A stretch of 59,862 bases of DNA from Rhodospirillaceae bacterium bin65 (GTDB taxonomy: Bacteria; Pseudomonadota; Alphaproteobacteria; Bin65): contig MPMX01000025.1 of the NCBI GenBank assembly GCA_002238725.1, forward strand, positions 1 through 59,862, given 5' to 3'. Shown here piece after piece: positions 26,959 to 35,404 of this stretch. The notes under the pieces were generated by a model. The model did not search any database. It was given only the letters and a program-made list of their open reading frames with translations, and was not told the origin of the DNA. Both the position numbers and the translations under genes were made by a program. How positions within the stretch are numbered: position 1 is the first letter of the stretch; each line of letters starts with the position of its first letter.

Positions 26959-28152
26959 ATGGCGGAACCGGCAGGAAAGTTAAACGGACAAGATCACTAT
27001 CGAACTATTGCCAAAGAGTATCGCTCAGCGAGCAAAAAAATTCGCCCCGAGTATTTTGTCATCGATGCCGACCGGCATATCATCGAACCCCCTGAAGCCT
27101 TTAACAAATATCTCGACAAGAAGTATGCCGACGCCGCGGTCAAGGAAGTTCGGGACAACTTCGGTGCGACCCGGTTAATGATCGAAGGCCGATTGTATCA
27201 AAAGCCGAGGGGGCTCGGTAGCGGCCGACCCGAGGGCACCTCCGATCACCGCCCGCGGGGAGTCTCCCTGAGCTATCGGGATGCCTGCGAACACGTCTAC
27301 GCCAACCGGGACGAAGATATGGATCGCACGGGCATCGACGTCGCCCTGTGGATTCCGACAATGGGTGTGTTCCTACCCGACGTCCTCGATTGGGACCTGC
27401 AATACGCGTATATGCGCGGCTACAATGAATGGATAGCCAACGACTGGGCGGTCGGTAAACGTCATTTGTGGTGCGCCACGATTCCCCTCGATCCCACCAA
27501 CGCGGTGGCGGAAATCAAGCGTGTCGCAGAGATGGGGGCGAACGGGATCGCGATGCGCCCCAATGTGATGCAGGACGTCCGCTGGTGGGGGCCGGATTGG
27601 GATCCGGTCTGGGAGGCTATGGTGGACGCCGGCTTGCCCGTGGTGTTCCACGAAGGGACCGGCACCTATCACGCTTCCTACAGCACCGAGTACAAGTTCG
27701 ATCATTACTGGTTGACCCACACGGTCTCACACCCGTGTGAAATGACCACGGGCCTGGTCGGGATCATCGGCATGGGCGTCCTCGCGCGCCATCCGGGACT
27801 GAGAGTCCTTCTGTGTGAGGGCGGCGCGACATGGGTGCCGTTCTATCTCGGTCGGCTGGACGACCATTTCGAAGACCGGCCGGGAGAGAACACTTATATA
27901 GACCGGTTACCTTCGGAGTATTTCAGGCAACAGTGTTGTATCTGCACGTTCGAGCCCCAGGAACCGCTCTTGAAAGAGACGATGGAGTGGCTGAACGGCA
28001 GGAACATGGCGTGCACGAGCGACTATCCGCACTGGGATTCGAGCGGCGTCAGCGGTGTCGAGCAATATCTCAAATATTATCCAGATTTCGACGAGGAAAC
28101 CCGGAATCGATTCTTTTCGCACAATGCGATCGACGTTCTGGGTAACCTTTAG
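26959..28152 (+). CDS. Amidohydrolase family protein 2 (ACMSD-like TIM barrel)
   Basis: 397 residues from the ATG at 26959 (MAEPAGKLN); the ATT/TTG-type upstream frame has no ribosome site. It has the same motif set as its divergent paralogue: FVIDADRHIIEPPEAFNKYL, GRPEGTSDHRPRGVSLSY, MRPNVMQDVRWWGPDWDPVW, VVFHEGTGTYHASYS, HTVSHPCEMTTGL and SDYPHWDSSGVSGVE. Conserved metal-region histidines and the late aspartate are present. The two paralogues may form a hetero-oligomer or act on successive or stereoisomeric substrates. It precedes the TctCBA genes, tctC beginning 112 bp downstream with its own promoter element. Confidence 0.9.
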   Translation: MAEPAGKLNGQDHYRTIAKEYRSASKKIRPEYFVIDADRHIIEPPEAFNKYLDKKYADAAVKEVRDNFGATRLMIEGRLYQKPRGLGSGRPEGTSDHRPRGVSLSYRDACEHVYANRDEDMDRTGIDVALWIPTMGVFLPDVLDWDLQYAYMRGYNEWIANDWAVGKRHLWCATIPLDPTNAVAEIKRVAEMGANGIAMRPNVMQDVRWWGPDWDPVWEAMVDAGLPVVFHEGTGTYHASYSTEYKFDHYWLTHTVSHPCEMTTGLVGIIGMGVLARHPGLRVLLCEGGATWVPFYLGRLDDHFEDRPGENTYIDRLPSEYFRQQCCICTFEPQEPLLKETMEWLNGRNMACTSDYPHWDSSGVSGVEQYLKYYPDFDEETRNRFFSHNAIDVLGNL

Positions 28153-28229
28153 AAGCGAGACACAACAAAAATTCGGCGAGGAGATAACTCACCAGAAGTT
28201 CGAACCCTCATTGAAACCATTTCGTTTGG

Positions 28230-28237
28230 TATATAGT
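28230..28237 (+). promoter_or_regulatory. Promoter element of tctC
   Basis: TATATAGT lies 28 bp before the tctC ATG and just upstream of the ribosome site GGGAGGAG, in the context TTTGGTATATAGTGCGAAGTTTGC. TTGAAA lies 13 nt upstream of TATATAGT (15 nt before TATAGT), too close for a standard -35. The element matches those of the other cluster promoters. Confidence 0.45.
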
Positions 28238-28264
28238 GCGAAGTTTGCACTGGGAGGAGTAGCA

Positions 28265-29248
28265 ATGAGTACGACTGCATACATCCGTAAAACGACGGGT
28301 ATCGTTGCGATTGGACTCGCGTTGTCGATCGCAACATCCGGTTCGTGGGCCGCAGAAAAGTTCCCCAACAGACCGATCGACATAATCGCCAACTATGGCC
28401 CCGGCGGCGGCGCCGATCAATTCGTCAGGGCCCTGGCGCCGCTGTTGTCGAAAGAGCTCGGCGTGAAGGTCCAGCCGTCGAACGTCACGGGCGCGCAAGG
28501 CAATGCCGGCGTTCAGGCGGTCGCGACGGCAAAGCCCGACGGTTACACCATCGGTTCGATCACCGCGTTTTCCGTCGCATCCTGGTTGCAGGGCTACGGC
28601 AAGCTCCGGGCCAAGGATATGTCGTTTATCGGCCTCGGCCAGGTCACCGATTCCATGCTCTTCGTTCCCTACAAGAGCAAGTTCAAAAACTTCAAGGACA
28701 TCCTGGCGTATGTCAAAGCCAACCCGGGCAAGATGAAGCTTGCGCTTGGCGCCAGTTTCGGCGGTCCCGACGACCTTACCCTGAAGTACCTCGCGACCAA
28801 GGGATACAAGTGGAAGCCAATTCCTTACGAGCTCCCGGCCGAACGATATGCGGCGCCTCTGGGCGGTCATGTCGACATCATGTATGAGGAACCCGGCGAC
28901 GTGAGACAGTTCATCGAGGCCAAGCAGATTCGGCCCGTGGTCGTATTTTCCCCGGAAAAGAACCCGTACTATCCCGACGTTCCGAAGATCACGGACTTCG
29001 GATTCAATATGTATCTGAAAAACTACCGGGCAATCATCACGGCCAAGGACGTTCCCGCCGATCGCCAGAAAATCCTGAGCGAAGCGCTGGGCCGGGCGTT
29101 CACCTCGCCCGAATTCAAGAAGTTTTGCGACCGGACCGCGACGTGTACGGCGCCGCGGAATCCCCAGGATACCAGGAAATTCATCGAGACCTACTACAAC
29201 ACGATGAAAAAGTACTCCAAGCAGTTCGGGATCCCGACCAAGGAGTAG
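28265..29248 (+). CDS. tctC: Tripartite tricarboxylate transporter, periplasmic binding protein
   Basis: 327 residues from the ATG at 28265, chosen because GGGAGGAG is seven bases upstream. A signal peptide (basic YIRK, hydrophobic TTGIVAIGLALSIATSGSWA, cut near A-E) exports it to the periplasm. Bug/TctC features follow: FPNRPIDIIANYGPGGGADQ, then GNAGVQAVATAKPDGYTIG and the domain-closing DILAYVKANPGKMKLA. It captures a carboxylate ligand for the TctAB membrane pair encoded next. The ligand is unknown; the neighbouring enzymes suggest a di- or aromatic carboxylate or amide. Confidence 0.92.
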   Translation: MSTTAYIRKTTGIVAIGLALSIATSGSWAAEKFPNRPIDIIANYGPGGGADQFVRALAPLLSKELGVKVQPSNVTGAQGNAGVQAVATAKPDGYTIGSITAFSVASWLQGYGKLRAKDMSFIGLGQVTDSMLFVPYKSKFKNFKDILAYVKANPGKMKLALGASFGGPDDLTLKYLATKGYKWKPIPYELPAERYAAPLGGHVDIMYEEPGDVRQFIEAKQIRPVVVFSPEKNPYYPDVPKITDFGFNMYLKNYRAIITAKDVPADRQKILSEALGRAFTSPEFKKFCDRTATCTAPRNPQDTRKFIETYYNTMKKYSKQFGIPTKE

Positions 29249-29302
29249 GACTGGACGACAGCCTTCGAAGAACGCCCATCATCAGTGCGTAAAGTCCGCT
29301 TC

Positions 29303-29335
29303 GATCCCCCCTTCCGTTCGGCGGGAGGGGGGATC
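29303..29335 (+). terminator. Intercistronic hairpin between tctC and tctB
   Basis: GATCCCCCCTTCCG pairs with CGGGAGGGGGGATC (one wobble) around TTCGG, a 14-bp stem, followed by GGTTGTG. It sits 54 nt after the tctC stop and shortly before tctB. Such hairpins protect the upstream message or reduce read-through, giving more binding protein than membrane subunit. Confidence 0.7.
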
Positions 29336-29355
29336 GGTTGTGTAGAGGGTTTAGA

Positions 29356-29979
29356 TTGGCCCATATGGATTCAGTATGGAAGCGGCTGAGCTTGTCGCAA
29401 ATTGCCGTTCCGTTGCTCGTTCTGGGTGCCGGTTGTCTTATATTTTTTGCCTTATTCACCGACGTAAATTTCGACGCCGAGAGGCCCCATAATCCGGTAA
29501 CATGGCCGTCGATGATGACGACAGCGCTTATGTCCGTTGCCGGAGTTATGCTTCTATGGAACCTGCGTGGGATTTGGAAAGAACGTAGAAACTTGCGCCG
29601 CCAACAGATGACCGCCGGCGAGACGCGATCCACTTCCGACGAAATCGTCGACGAAACCAAGATTGCGATTGTCGGCAGCGAGGTAATTGAGGCAGGCGAG
29701 CATAACAACAAGAAGATGATATTGGGATTCCTGGGAATTTTCGGATATGGAATCGCCACCACATACATAGGGTTCGCATTCGCAACCTTCTCGGTAATTC
29801 TCTATTGGCTTTTGATCAGCGGGCAGCGCAAACCTCTGCGAATCCTGCTGACCAGCAGCATTGCGACTTTGGCGATTTTGTACATATTTCTCAAACTCGC
29901 CTACATGCCTCTGCCCAAGGGTGTCGGCGTCTTTCATGACCTGACAATTGGGTTCTATCGCATATTGGGATTGTTCTAA
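29356..29979 (+). CDS. tctB: Tripartite tricarboxylate transporter, small membrane subunit
   Basis: 207 residues from a TTG at 29356 with AGAGGG six bases upstream; the ATG at 29365 is the alternative. Four hydrophobic segments are seen, at about LLVLGAGCLIFFALF, MMTTALMSVAGVMLLW, FLGIFGYGIATTYIGFAFAT and ILLTSSIATLAILYIFL, with a charged cytoplasmic loop of about 45 residues between the second and third. Length and layout fit TctB, which partners TctA. It lies 42 nt before tctA and after the intercistronic hairpin. Confidence 0.85.
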   Translation: MAHMDSVWKRLSLSQIAVPLLVLGAGCLIFFALFTDVNFDAERPHNPVTWPSMMTTALMSVAGVMLLWNLRGIWKERRNLRRQQMTAGETRSTSDEIVDETKIAIVGSEVIEAGEHNNKKMILGFLGIFGYGIATTYIGFAFATFSVILYWLLISGQRKPLRILLTSSIATLAILYIFLKLAYMPLPKGVGVFHDLTIGFYRILGLF

Positions 29980-30021
29980 CGTCGTCGCTGAGCGACGGGC
30001 TGTTCGAGGTAAGGCACGGCG

Positions 30022-31533
30022 ATGGACATAATATCAAATTTGATTGCTGGAATGGGCAATCTCTTTCAATTTACAAATTTTGGGTTTCTTTTGGCGGGGT
30101 CATTCATCGGTATTGTGGCGGGGGCTCTGCCCGGCATTGCATTCGTCAACGCCATGGCATTAGGTCTGCCTTTTGCCTATTTTATGTCCCCTGTTTCCGC
30201 AATGTTATTTTTGACCGGCATTTATGTCGGCGGCATATTCGGTGGGTCTATTTCGTCCGTTCTTTTGAACATTCCCGGTTCGCCCGGGTCATTGCCAGCG
30301 ACCTGGGACGGTTACCCGATGACCAAAAAGGGGCGCTCGGCGAAAGCCCTGGGCATTGCCATCACCTGCTCCGCCATCGGCGGCATGGTCAGCGCACTGT
30401 TGATGATTTTCTTCGCACCGCCGTTCGCTCAATTCGCCTTGACTTTCGATCAGCCGGAGTTTTTTGCCGCGACGTTCCTGGGGCTCGTTGCGGTGGTATC
30501 CATTGCTAAAGGCAATATGCTGCCCTCGCTGTTGTCGCTCTTTGCCGGTCTCATCATCGCTACAGTCGGGATAGATTATTTTTACGCAATGCCACGTCTG
30601 ACTTTTGGCTGGGATGTGCTGGATAGCAGGGTTAGTTTTGTTGTAGCGATGATTGGAATGTTTGCGGTCGGCGAGGTTCTGTTTACACTCACCCAACACT
30701 TGAAAATTGGCCATCGCGACCTGGACAAGCACACCAAACTCCCCTCCTTCAGAGAACTATGGAAACTGAAGGGTACGATCGCACGGGGCTCCGCTTTGGG
30801 GTGCATGATCGGTGTCATTCCCGGCGCCGGCGGTCTTGTGGGAGCGATCATCGCCTACGGCGTGGAAAAGCAGGTTTCGCCGCGAGGGGAGAAGTTCGGA
30901 ACCGGTGTGGAAGAAGGATTGGCGGCGCCGGAAACGGCGAAGAATGCGACTACGGGTGCGGCAACGATTCCCATGTTGACTCTGGGGATCCCGGGAAGCG
31001 CTGCGACCGCCATTATGATGGCGGCTCTCATGTTGAAGGGAGTGAACCCCGGCCCGATTCTGTTCGTGACCGGCAAAGAATTGGTATACACGGTCTTCGC
31101 CGGTTACCTGGTTGCCAATCTCCTGATCGTCGTCATGGGTTTGCCGATTGCGCGCGGATTCTCCCTTATTATGAAAGTACCGCCAGCAATTCTTTATTCC
31201 ATGATAATCGTTTTGGCCGTGGTCGGTGCGTTTGCAGTGCGCAATAATATTGCGGACATCTATATCTGCTTGTTCTTCGGCGTTCTGAGCTATTTCATGA
31301 AGCGGTTCAACATACCGACGACGCCGATGGTCCTTGGCATAATCTTGGGACCGTTGGCCGAGCGGTTTTACCTGACTTCCCTGGCCAGCTACGACACTGT
31401 TTTTATATTTTTCACTCGCCCGAAAAGCGGTGTGATAATGGCACTCGCCTTCGCATTCCTGCTGTGGTCCCTGTGGCCTTCCATAATGCAGCTCGGTCGG
31501 GCGATTGGAAATCGTGTCGGCGGCTCAACATGA
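30022..31533 (+). CDS. tctA: Tripartite tricarboxylate transporter, large membrane subunit
   Basis: 503-residue integral membrane protein with about twelve hydrophobic segments. Family signatures are GALPGIAFVNAMALGLPFAY, the GGIFGGSISSVLLNIPGSPG loop, the second-half counterpart GVIPGAGGLVGAIIAYGVEK and TIPMLTLGIPGSAATAIMM. It forms the sodium- or proton-coupled translocation path for the ligand delivered by TctC. It is the last gene of the plus-strand run; the convergent ferredoxin gene ends 44 bp beyond. Confidence 0.93.
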   Translation: MDIISNLIAGMGNLFQFTNFGFLLAGSFIGIVAGALPGIAFVNAMALGLPFAYFMSPVSAMLFLTGIYVGGIFGGSISSVLLNIPGSPGSLPATWDGYPMTKKGRSAKALGIAITCSAIGGMVSALLMIFFAPPFAQFALTFDQPEFFAATFLGLVAVVSIAKGNMLPSLLSLFAGLIIATVGIDYFYAMPRLTFGWDVLDSRVSFVVAMIGMFAVGEVLFTLTQHLKIGHRDLDKHTKLPSFRELWKLKGTIARGSALGCMIGVIPGAGGLVGAIIAYGVEKQVSPRGEKFGTGVEEGLAAPETAKNATTGAATIPMLTLGIPGSAATAIMMAALMLKGVNPGPILFVTGKELVYTVFAGYLVANLLIVVMGLPIARGFSLIMKVPPAILYSMIIVLAVVGAFAVRNNIADIYICLFFGVLSYFMKRFNIPTTPMVLGIILGPLAERFYLTSLASYDTVFIFFTRPKSGVIMALAFAFLLWSLWPSIMQLGRAIGNRVGGST

Positions 31534-31576
31534 CAAATGCCATCGATTGGATACCTGAATTCGAGTACCGCATCGT

Positions 31577-31963
31577 TTAAGTGTTTTCTACTATATGCTT
31601 CGGTAACACTAGTAATTCTGTAACTCGTTTTTTCTGAATGACGTGCATAAGTAGAATTTTATCGATGTCCTCGCGGCTGGCGTAGCGATAGCGTACTTTT
31701 TCCGGCATAATCATCATCATGGGGCCGACCTCACAATAGAAGTCGAGACATCCAGCCGAATGAACCCGCACATACTCGAGGTTTAACTTCTTAACGCGCG
31801 CGATCAAGTAATCGCGAAGGTCGGCCGCGCCGTTAAGACCGCATGACCGGCGCGCATTCGGACTGCGTTGAAACATGCAGCAAAATATCTGGCAGCGATA
31901 GTCTCCCGGGTAATATGGTACCGGATCGAAAAACAGCTCCGTTGAGGCCCTTGGACTTTTCAT
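31577..31963 (-). CDS. Thioredoxin-like (2Fe-2S) ferredoxin
   Basis: 128 residues with the cysteine pattern of the thin ferredoxin family: FCCMFQRSPNARRSCGLNGA, then ARVKKLNLEYVRVHSAGCLDFYCEVGPMMMI and the closing RYRYASREDIDKILLMHV. It probably delivers electrons to a redox partner. The radical SAM gene upstream on the same strand (197 bp away) is the obvious candidate, since such enzymes need a low-potential donor. The CLD-FY-CE spacing has one extra residue compared with the common CLDRCE form. A possible weak start site is GGATGAG. Confidence 0.85.
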   Translation of the reverse strand: MKSPRASTELFFDPVPYYPGDYRCQIFCCMFQRSPNARRSCGLNGAADLRDYLIARVKKLNLEYVRVHSAGCLDFYCEVGPMMMIMPEKVRYRYASREDIDKILLMHVIQKKRVTELLVLPKHIVENT

Positions 31964-32160
31964 TGCGACTCATCCGTAACCGTCCCCATATTTCGATCGG
32001 TACGCGATATGCACTGCAATCGAGCCCGATGCCGCTTGTCCACTTTTTTTGAAACGGGTACTGCGTGAAATTCGACGCAACCGGTTCCGGCAAACCGCAC
32101 AAAAATCCAATGCTGCGCCGCGCGGAGCATTGGTCCTCCACCGTCAACGCGCCGGTCTGC

Positions 32161-33522
32161 TCACCACGCACAATTCAAATGGAATGGAAGTGGCGGAGCT
32201 TCATACAGGTCTTCCGGCGGTAAACCGACGTAGCGAAGGTCGTCTTCGGCAATCGCTGGCATGGTCGGCTGCATGCCATCATAAAACTTTGTATTGACGA
32301 GCATACGGCAACAGCCGGCGCAGTAAGTATCGACTCCGAATTTCTCGGTGATCGATTTCAGGTTGGAATAAATGTAAATCATCTCGCGAATGCTAGGTGG
32401 TTTTTGGCCTTCCAACGCCGTGCCCTTTAGCGGCACAAACACAAAAATCGTCGGGATCACGCCCATGGACGCCAGGTGCTCAATGCCGTCGACTGTTCTC
32501 TGCGCCGGCTCCAGACCGGCAAGTAGATTGGCGTTTGCCCGCCCAGTGCCAAAATTCTTGACAATATGCTTGATCATCTTGTCATACTGATCGTGGCCTG
32601 GGACGCCATCTTCGATGTCTCTCACCTTGCCCGGGCATAATTTGTTGAACAACTGCGGGTCGAAAATTTCGTAGTTGTATCCCACCATGTCGGCGCCCGC
32701 TTCGAACAGCATATCGACGCATTTTTCTTCTCTGGGTGGGGCGATTGTTAGTCGCAGCCAATTATCCGGAAACGCTTCCTTGATCGGTCTTAAGAACTTT
32801 GCGTGGACTTTTGCACCCCTGTCGGGGCCGGCCGTCGTCCCGCCGGCAAATACCGGACCGTGCCGGAAGCCAGGGTGTTTACGGGCTTCTTCCAAGGTTT
32901 CCAAAAAATCATCGACGCGTTTCGGATACGGATCCCGTCCGGATTCCAGGTTTTCGTCGATCCCGCAAAACCGGCACTCGGTTCCTTCGAATTCCTTGAC
33001 GAAATGACCAAAATACACGCATTGCGGGAAGATCGTGGCGCCTCCGAAGTCGCCAGCGTGAGGCATGATGGACCGCATGGAATGGCCGTTTGAGGTCTTC
33101 TTGTCATAATAGCCTGGAGTCGCCGGCAGGGTACAATTCATCAACCGTTCCGGTTCAGCGTCCTCCTCCAGGCATTTCCAGCGGCCGTCTTCTTTCAACC
33201 GGGCTGGCTTTTTCCCAATGAAATATTGACCGTCGCCATCGATCTCCAATGTGAAGGGCGTGCCATCCTCGAAATGCTCGTTCACGGCGGCGCCGTGCGG
33301 CAGACCGACGTAGACTTTTCCCGGTGTCAGGATGATATCGAGGGCGTGCTTGCCAACCGCGCCGACCGCATGATCGACTTTGAGGGATTTGCCGATTTCC
33401 TCGCTGGCAGCGGGTGAAATACGCAAGCCCTGGCTGAGCAGCTCGAGTTTCAAAATGACCGGGTGGTAAGGCACGCCAATCTGCTGTGGCATTCGGTTAA
33501 CGCGTCGTAGTATCCTGTTCAT
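32161..33522 (-). CDS. Radical SAM enzyme with CX14CX2C motif, function unknown
   Basis: 453 residues from the ATG at 33522 (GGAAG nine bases upstream; an in-frame TTG at 33528 is too close to it). Cysteines C168, C183 and C186 (FPQC...EGTECRFCGI) make a CX14CX2C arrangement in place of the usual CX3CX2C, followed by a radical SAM-like barrel pattern (PVFAGGTTAG, ADMVGYNYEIFDP, LLAGLEP, IPTIFVFVPLKGT). A second cysteine group, DTYCAGCCRM, lies near the C-terminus. The N-terminal 130 residues are extra and have no domain I know. It may resemble the radical SAM proteins of nitrilase (MSMEG_0568-type) clusters, but I am not sure. It is probably co-transcribed with the ferredoxin. Confidence 0.75.
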   Translation of the reverse strand: MNRILRRVNRMPQQIGVPYHPVILKLELLSQGLRISPAASEEIGKSLKVDHAVGAVGKHALDIILTPGKVYVGLPHGAAVNEHFEDGTPFTLEIDGDGQYFIGKKPARLKEDGRWKCLEEDAEPERLMNCTLPATPGYYDKKTSNGHSMRSIMPHAGDFGGATIFPQCVYFGHFVKEFEGTECRFCGIDENLESGRDPYPKRVDDFLETLEEARKHPGFRHGPVFAGGTTAGPDRGAKVHAKFLRPIKEAFPDNWLRLTIAPPREEKCVDMLFEAGADMVGYNYEIFDPQLFNKLCPGKVRDIEDGVPGHDQYDKMIKHIVKNFGTGRANANLLAGLEPAQRTVDGIEHLASMGVIPTIFVFVPLKGTALEGQKPPSIREMIYIYSNLKSITEKFGVDTYCAGCCRMLVNTKFYDGMQPTMPAIAEDDLRYVGLPPEDLYEAPPLPFHLNCAW

Positions 33523-33561
33523 GGCCAACGACTTCCGTTCCGACGATAACCGGGATTCCGT

Positions 33562-33569
33562 ACTATAAA
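33562..33569 (-). promoter_or_regulatory. Promoter element of the radical SAM - ferredoxin unit
   Basis: On the minus strand TTTATAGT lies about 40 bp before the start codon, within CCAAACTACTTTATAGTACG. On the plus strand the same DNA reads AAGTAGTTTGG, matching the AGTAGTTTG next to the amidohydrolase 2 promoter. No good -35 is seen. Confidence 0.45.
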
Positions 33570-33624
33570 GTAGTTTGGAGGGATTTGTAACCGAAAAGTC
33601 AGGTCGCGTCGTCGCGATGCGGCC

Positions 33625-35055
33625 TCAGAGGCCAGGACCGGTCCAAAGGATCGGCGGCTGTTCGTTCTGCAGGCCCGACGACGCTTCGAACGCGGCGGCG
33701 ACTCGAACGATCAGGTTTTCGTCGTTCCAATTGCCGATGATCTGCATGCCGATCGGTAAGCGGTTCGAACTCAGGCCGCACGGTAAAGCGACGCTGGGCA
33801 ACCCCAGGTAACTTACGGGTACGGTGAAACGGCGATGATCGCCTGATAGATCCGGCGGGTCATCGATATCCGCATGCATGCCGGGAAACACAGGAGTTAA
33901 CAGGCAATCGACATCGGCAAAAAGTTCTGCGGCATCGCGTCTGTACTGCTTCCGTTCGGCGACAAGCCGGTCGTAACGACCCGGAACCGCATCGTGGGCA
34001 TTGGCCATGTCCCGGTGCACGATCTCGCCGAACAGGGACGGGTCGGCACGGTCGTACTCGTCCGCAAGCACGTCGGCGAATTCACGGAAAATAATTTCAG
34101 CCAGCCGGGCAGGGTCTAGGGTTTTGCTGAATGTTGGTGCGCTGACGGATTTGACCTGCCCCCCCAGCATTTCAAAAGTAGCAACTGCATTAGAAAGAGC
34201 TTCGGCCACTTCGGGATCGAGTCCTTCGAATGAAAAACCGTCAACGAGACCCAAACGCAATCCTCCGATTCCCCGGTGCATTTCCCGAGCAAAATCCTCT
34301 TGCGGCAGGTCAAGCGAGTTCGGATCGCCTGGATCATGGCCGGCCATCGCCGTCAACAATGCGGCGGCATCGGCAACGCGGTTTGCAATCGGCCCTACCG
34401 TTCCAAAGCTTCGGCACCTTGGGAATGTCCCGCGACAACTGACCCGCCCATAAGTCGGCCTGATGCCGACAATGCCGCATCGCGACGCTGGGCCGCGCAC
34501 GGAGCCGCCGGCATCGGTGCCGGTCCCACCCAGGCAAAGTCGCGCAGCCACCGCAGCGCCCGTGCCGCTCGATGAGCCGCCAGGGTCGTGGAGAAGCGAC
34601 CAGGGATTTCGCGTATTCCCGAAATGAGGATTGAAGCCGCCTTTGCCGCCGGCGGCGAATTCATTCATGTTGGCCTTTCCGAGGATGACGGCGCCCGCCG
34701 CCTTCAATCGCGCAACCGCCGTCGCATCCCGTTCTGGGACGCGCTCCGCGCCCCGGGCTTTGTAAAGCGCTGAACCGACGGTTGTTGGATATCCGGCGAC
34801 GTCGGTATCGTCCTTGATGACGATGGGAATGCCGTGCAGTTCGCCCCGGTCGATGCCGTTTCTCAGCTCGGCGTCTAATGTCGCGGCTGTCGCGATGGCC
34901 AGATCTTCGGTAACCGCGATCAACGCATTCAGCTCGGGCTGGAGCAGGTGGATTCCATTCAGAAAGTGCCGGGTTATAGCACCAACGCTAAAGGCGCCCG
35001 ACCTCAATCCGGCGCCGGCATCGGCAATACTCGTTGGCCACCCTTCGGCACTCAT
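33625..35055 (-). CDS. Amidase signature family hydrolase
   Basis: 476 residues from the ATG at 35055 (GAGGTC upstream); the frame extends to 35139 without a better start. The catalytic triad is visible: lysine in GIPIVIKDDTDVAG, the cis-serine in HDPGGSSSGTGAAVAA and the nucleophile in GGTGTDAGGSVRGPASRCGI. Members hydrolyse amides of carboxylic acids, including gatA-like, indoleacetamide and malonamate-type enzymes. Lacking gatB or gatC neighbours, it is more likely catabolic. It would release a carboxylate and ammonia from an imported amide, which suits the surrounding cluster. It lies upstream of the radical SAM gene on the same strand. Confidence 0.9.
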   Translation of the reverse strand: MSAEGWPTSIADAGAGLRSGAFSVGAITRHFLNGIHLLQPELNALIAVTEDLAIATAATLDAELRNGIDRGELHGIPIVIKDDTDVAGYPTTVGSALYKARGAERVPERDATAVARLKAAGAVILGKANMNEFAAGGKGGFNPHFGNTRNPWSLLHDPGGSSSGTGAAVAARLCLGGTGTDAGGSVRGPASRCGIVGIRPTYGRVSCRGTFPRCRSFGTVGPIANRVADAAALLTAMAGHDPGDPNSLDLPQEDFAREMHRGIGGLRLGLVDGFSFEGLDPEVAEALSNAVATFEMLGGQVKSVSAPTFSKTLDPARLAEIIFREFADVLADEYDRADPSLFGEIVHRDMANAHDAVPGRYDRLVAERKQYRRDAAELFADVDCLLTPVFPGMHADIDDPPDLSGDHRRFTVPVSYLGLPSVALPCGLSSNRLPIGMQIIGNWNDENLIVRVAAAFEASSGLQNEQPPILWTGPGL

Positions 35056-35404
35056 GGAAATGACCTCGATCCCGACTTCATCAAGAACTGCGCAACTGAA
35101 TCGCCTGAAATTCCAACACACCTGGGCCATAGCGCCCAACGCAACCGGTGTAATGACAGGCTTGGCCCATCAGGTAAGTTGTTCGGCGTCGCTTTTTGAC
35201 GCTGATCGGCATGCTGACCCATTGAACTTGCGTCAATCTGTGGGGTCAAAGGAGCGCGCCGAATAGCAGGCGGAACAGCGACCAGACGATGCGCATGGCG
35301 CCGCCGAGTGTCCGGCGCGCGTTTCCGAATGTCACGCGACTTTAGTTTGCGGGCGCAAGGGACTGCGGGTCGCTGGAACGGTGGTGCTTGGGAAATGCGC
35401 ACCG
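35056..35404. other. Intergenic stretch after the toxin gene
   Basis: 349 bp with no convincing gene. Six-base inverted arms TGACCC and GGGTCA (about 35215-35248) and a CTTTTTGACGC tract are visible; they resemble insertion-sequence end motifs but I cannot support this. Confidence 0.3.

Noticed and set aside
31586..31596. ACTATATGC near the end of the ferredoxin gene resembles the shared promoter element
   Set aside because: It lies inside coding sequence (codons of HIVEN) with no downstream gene start.
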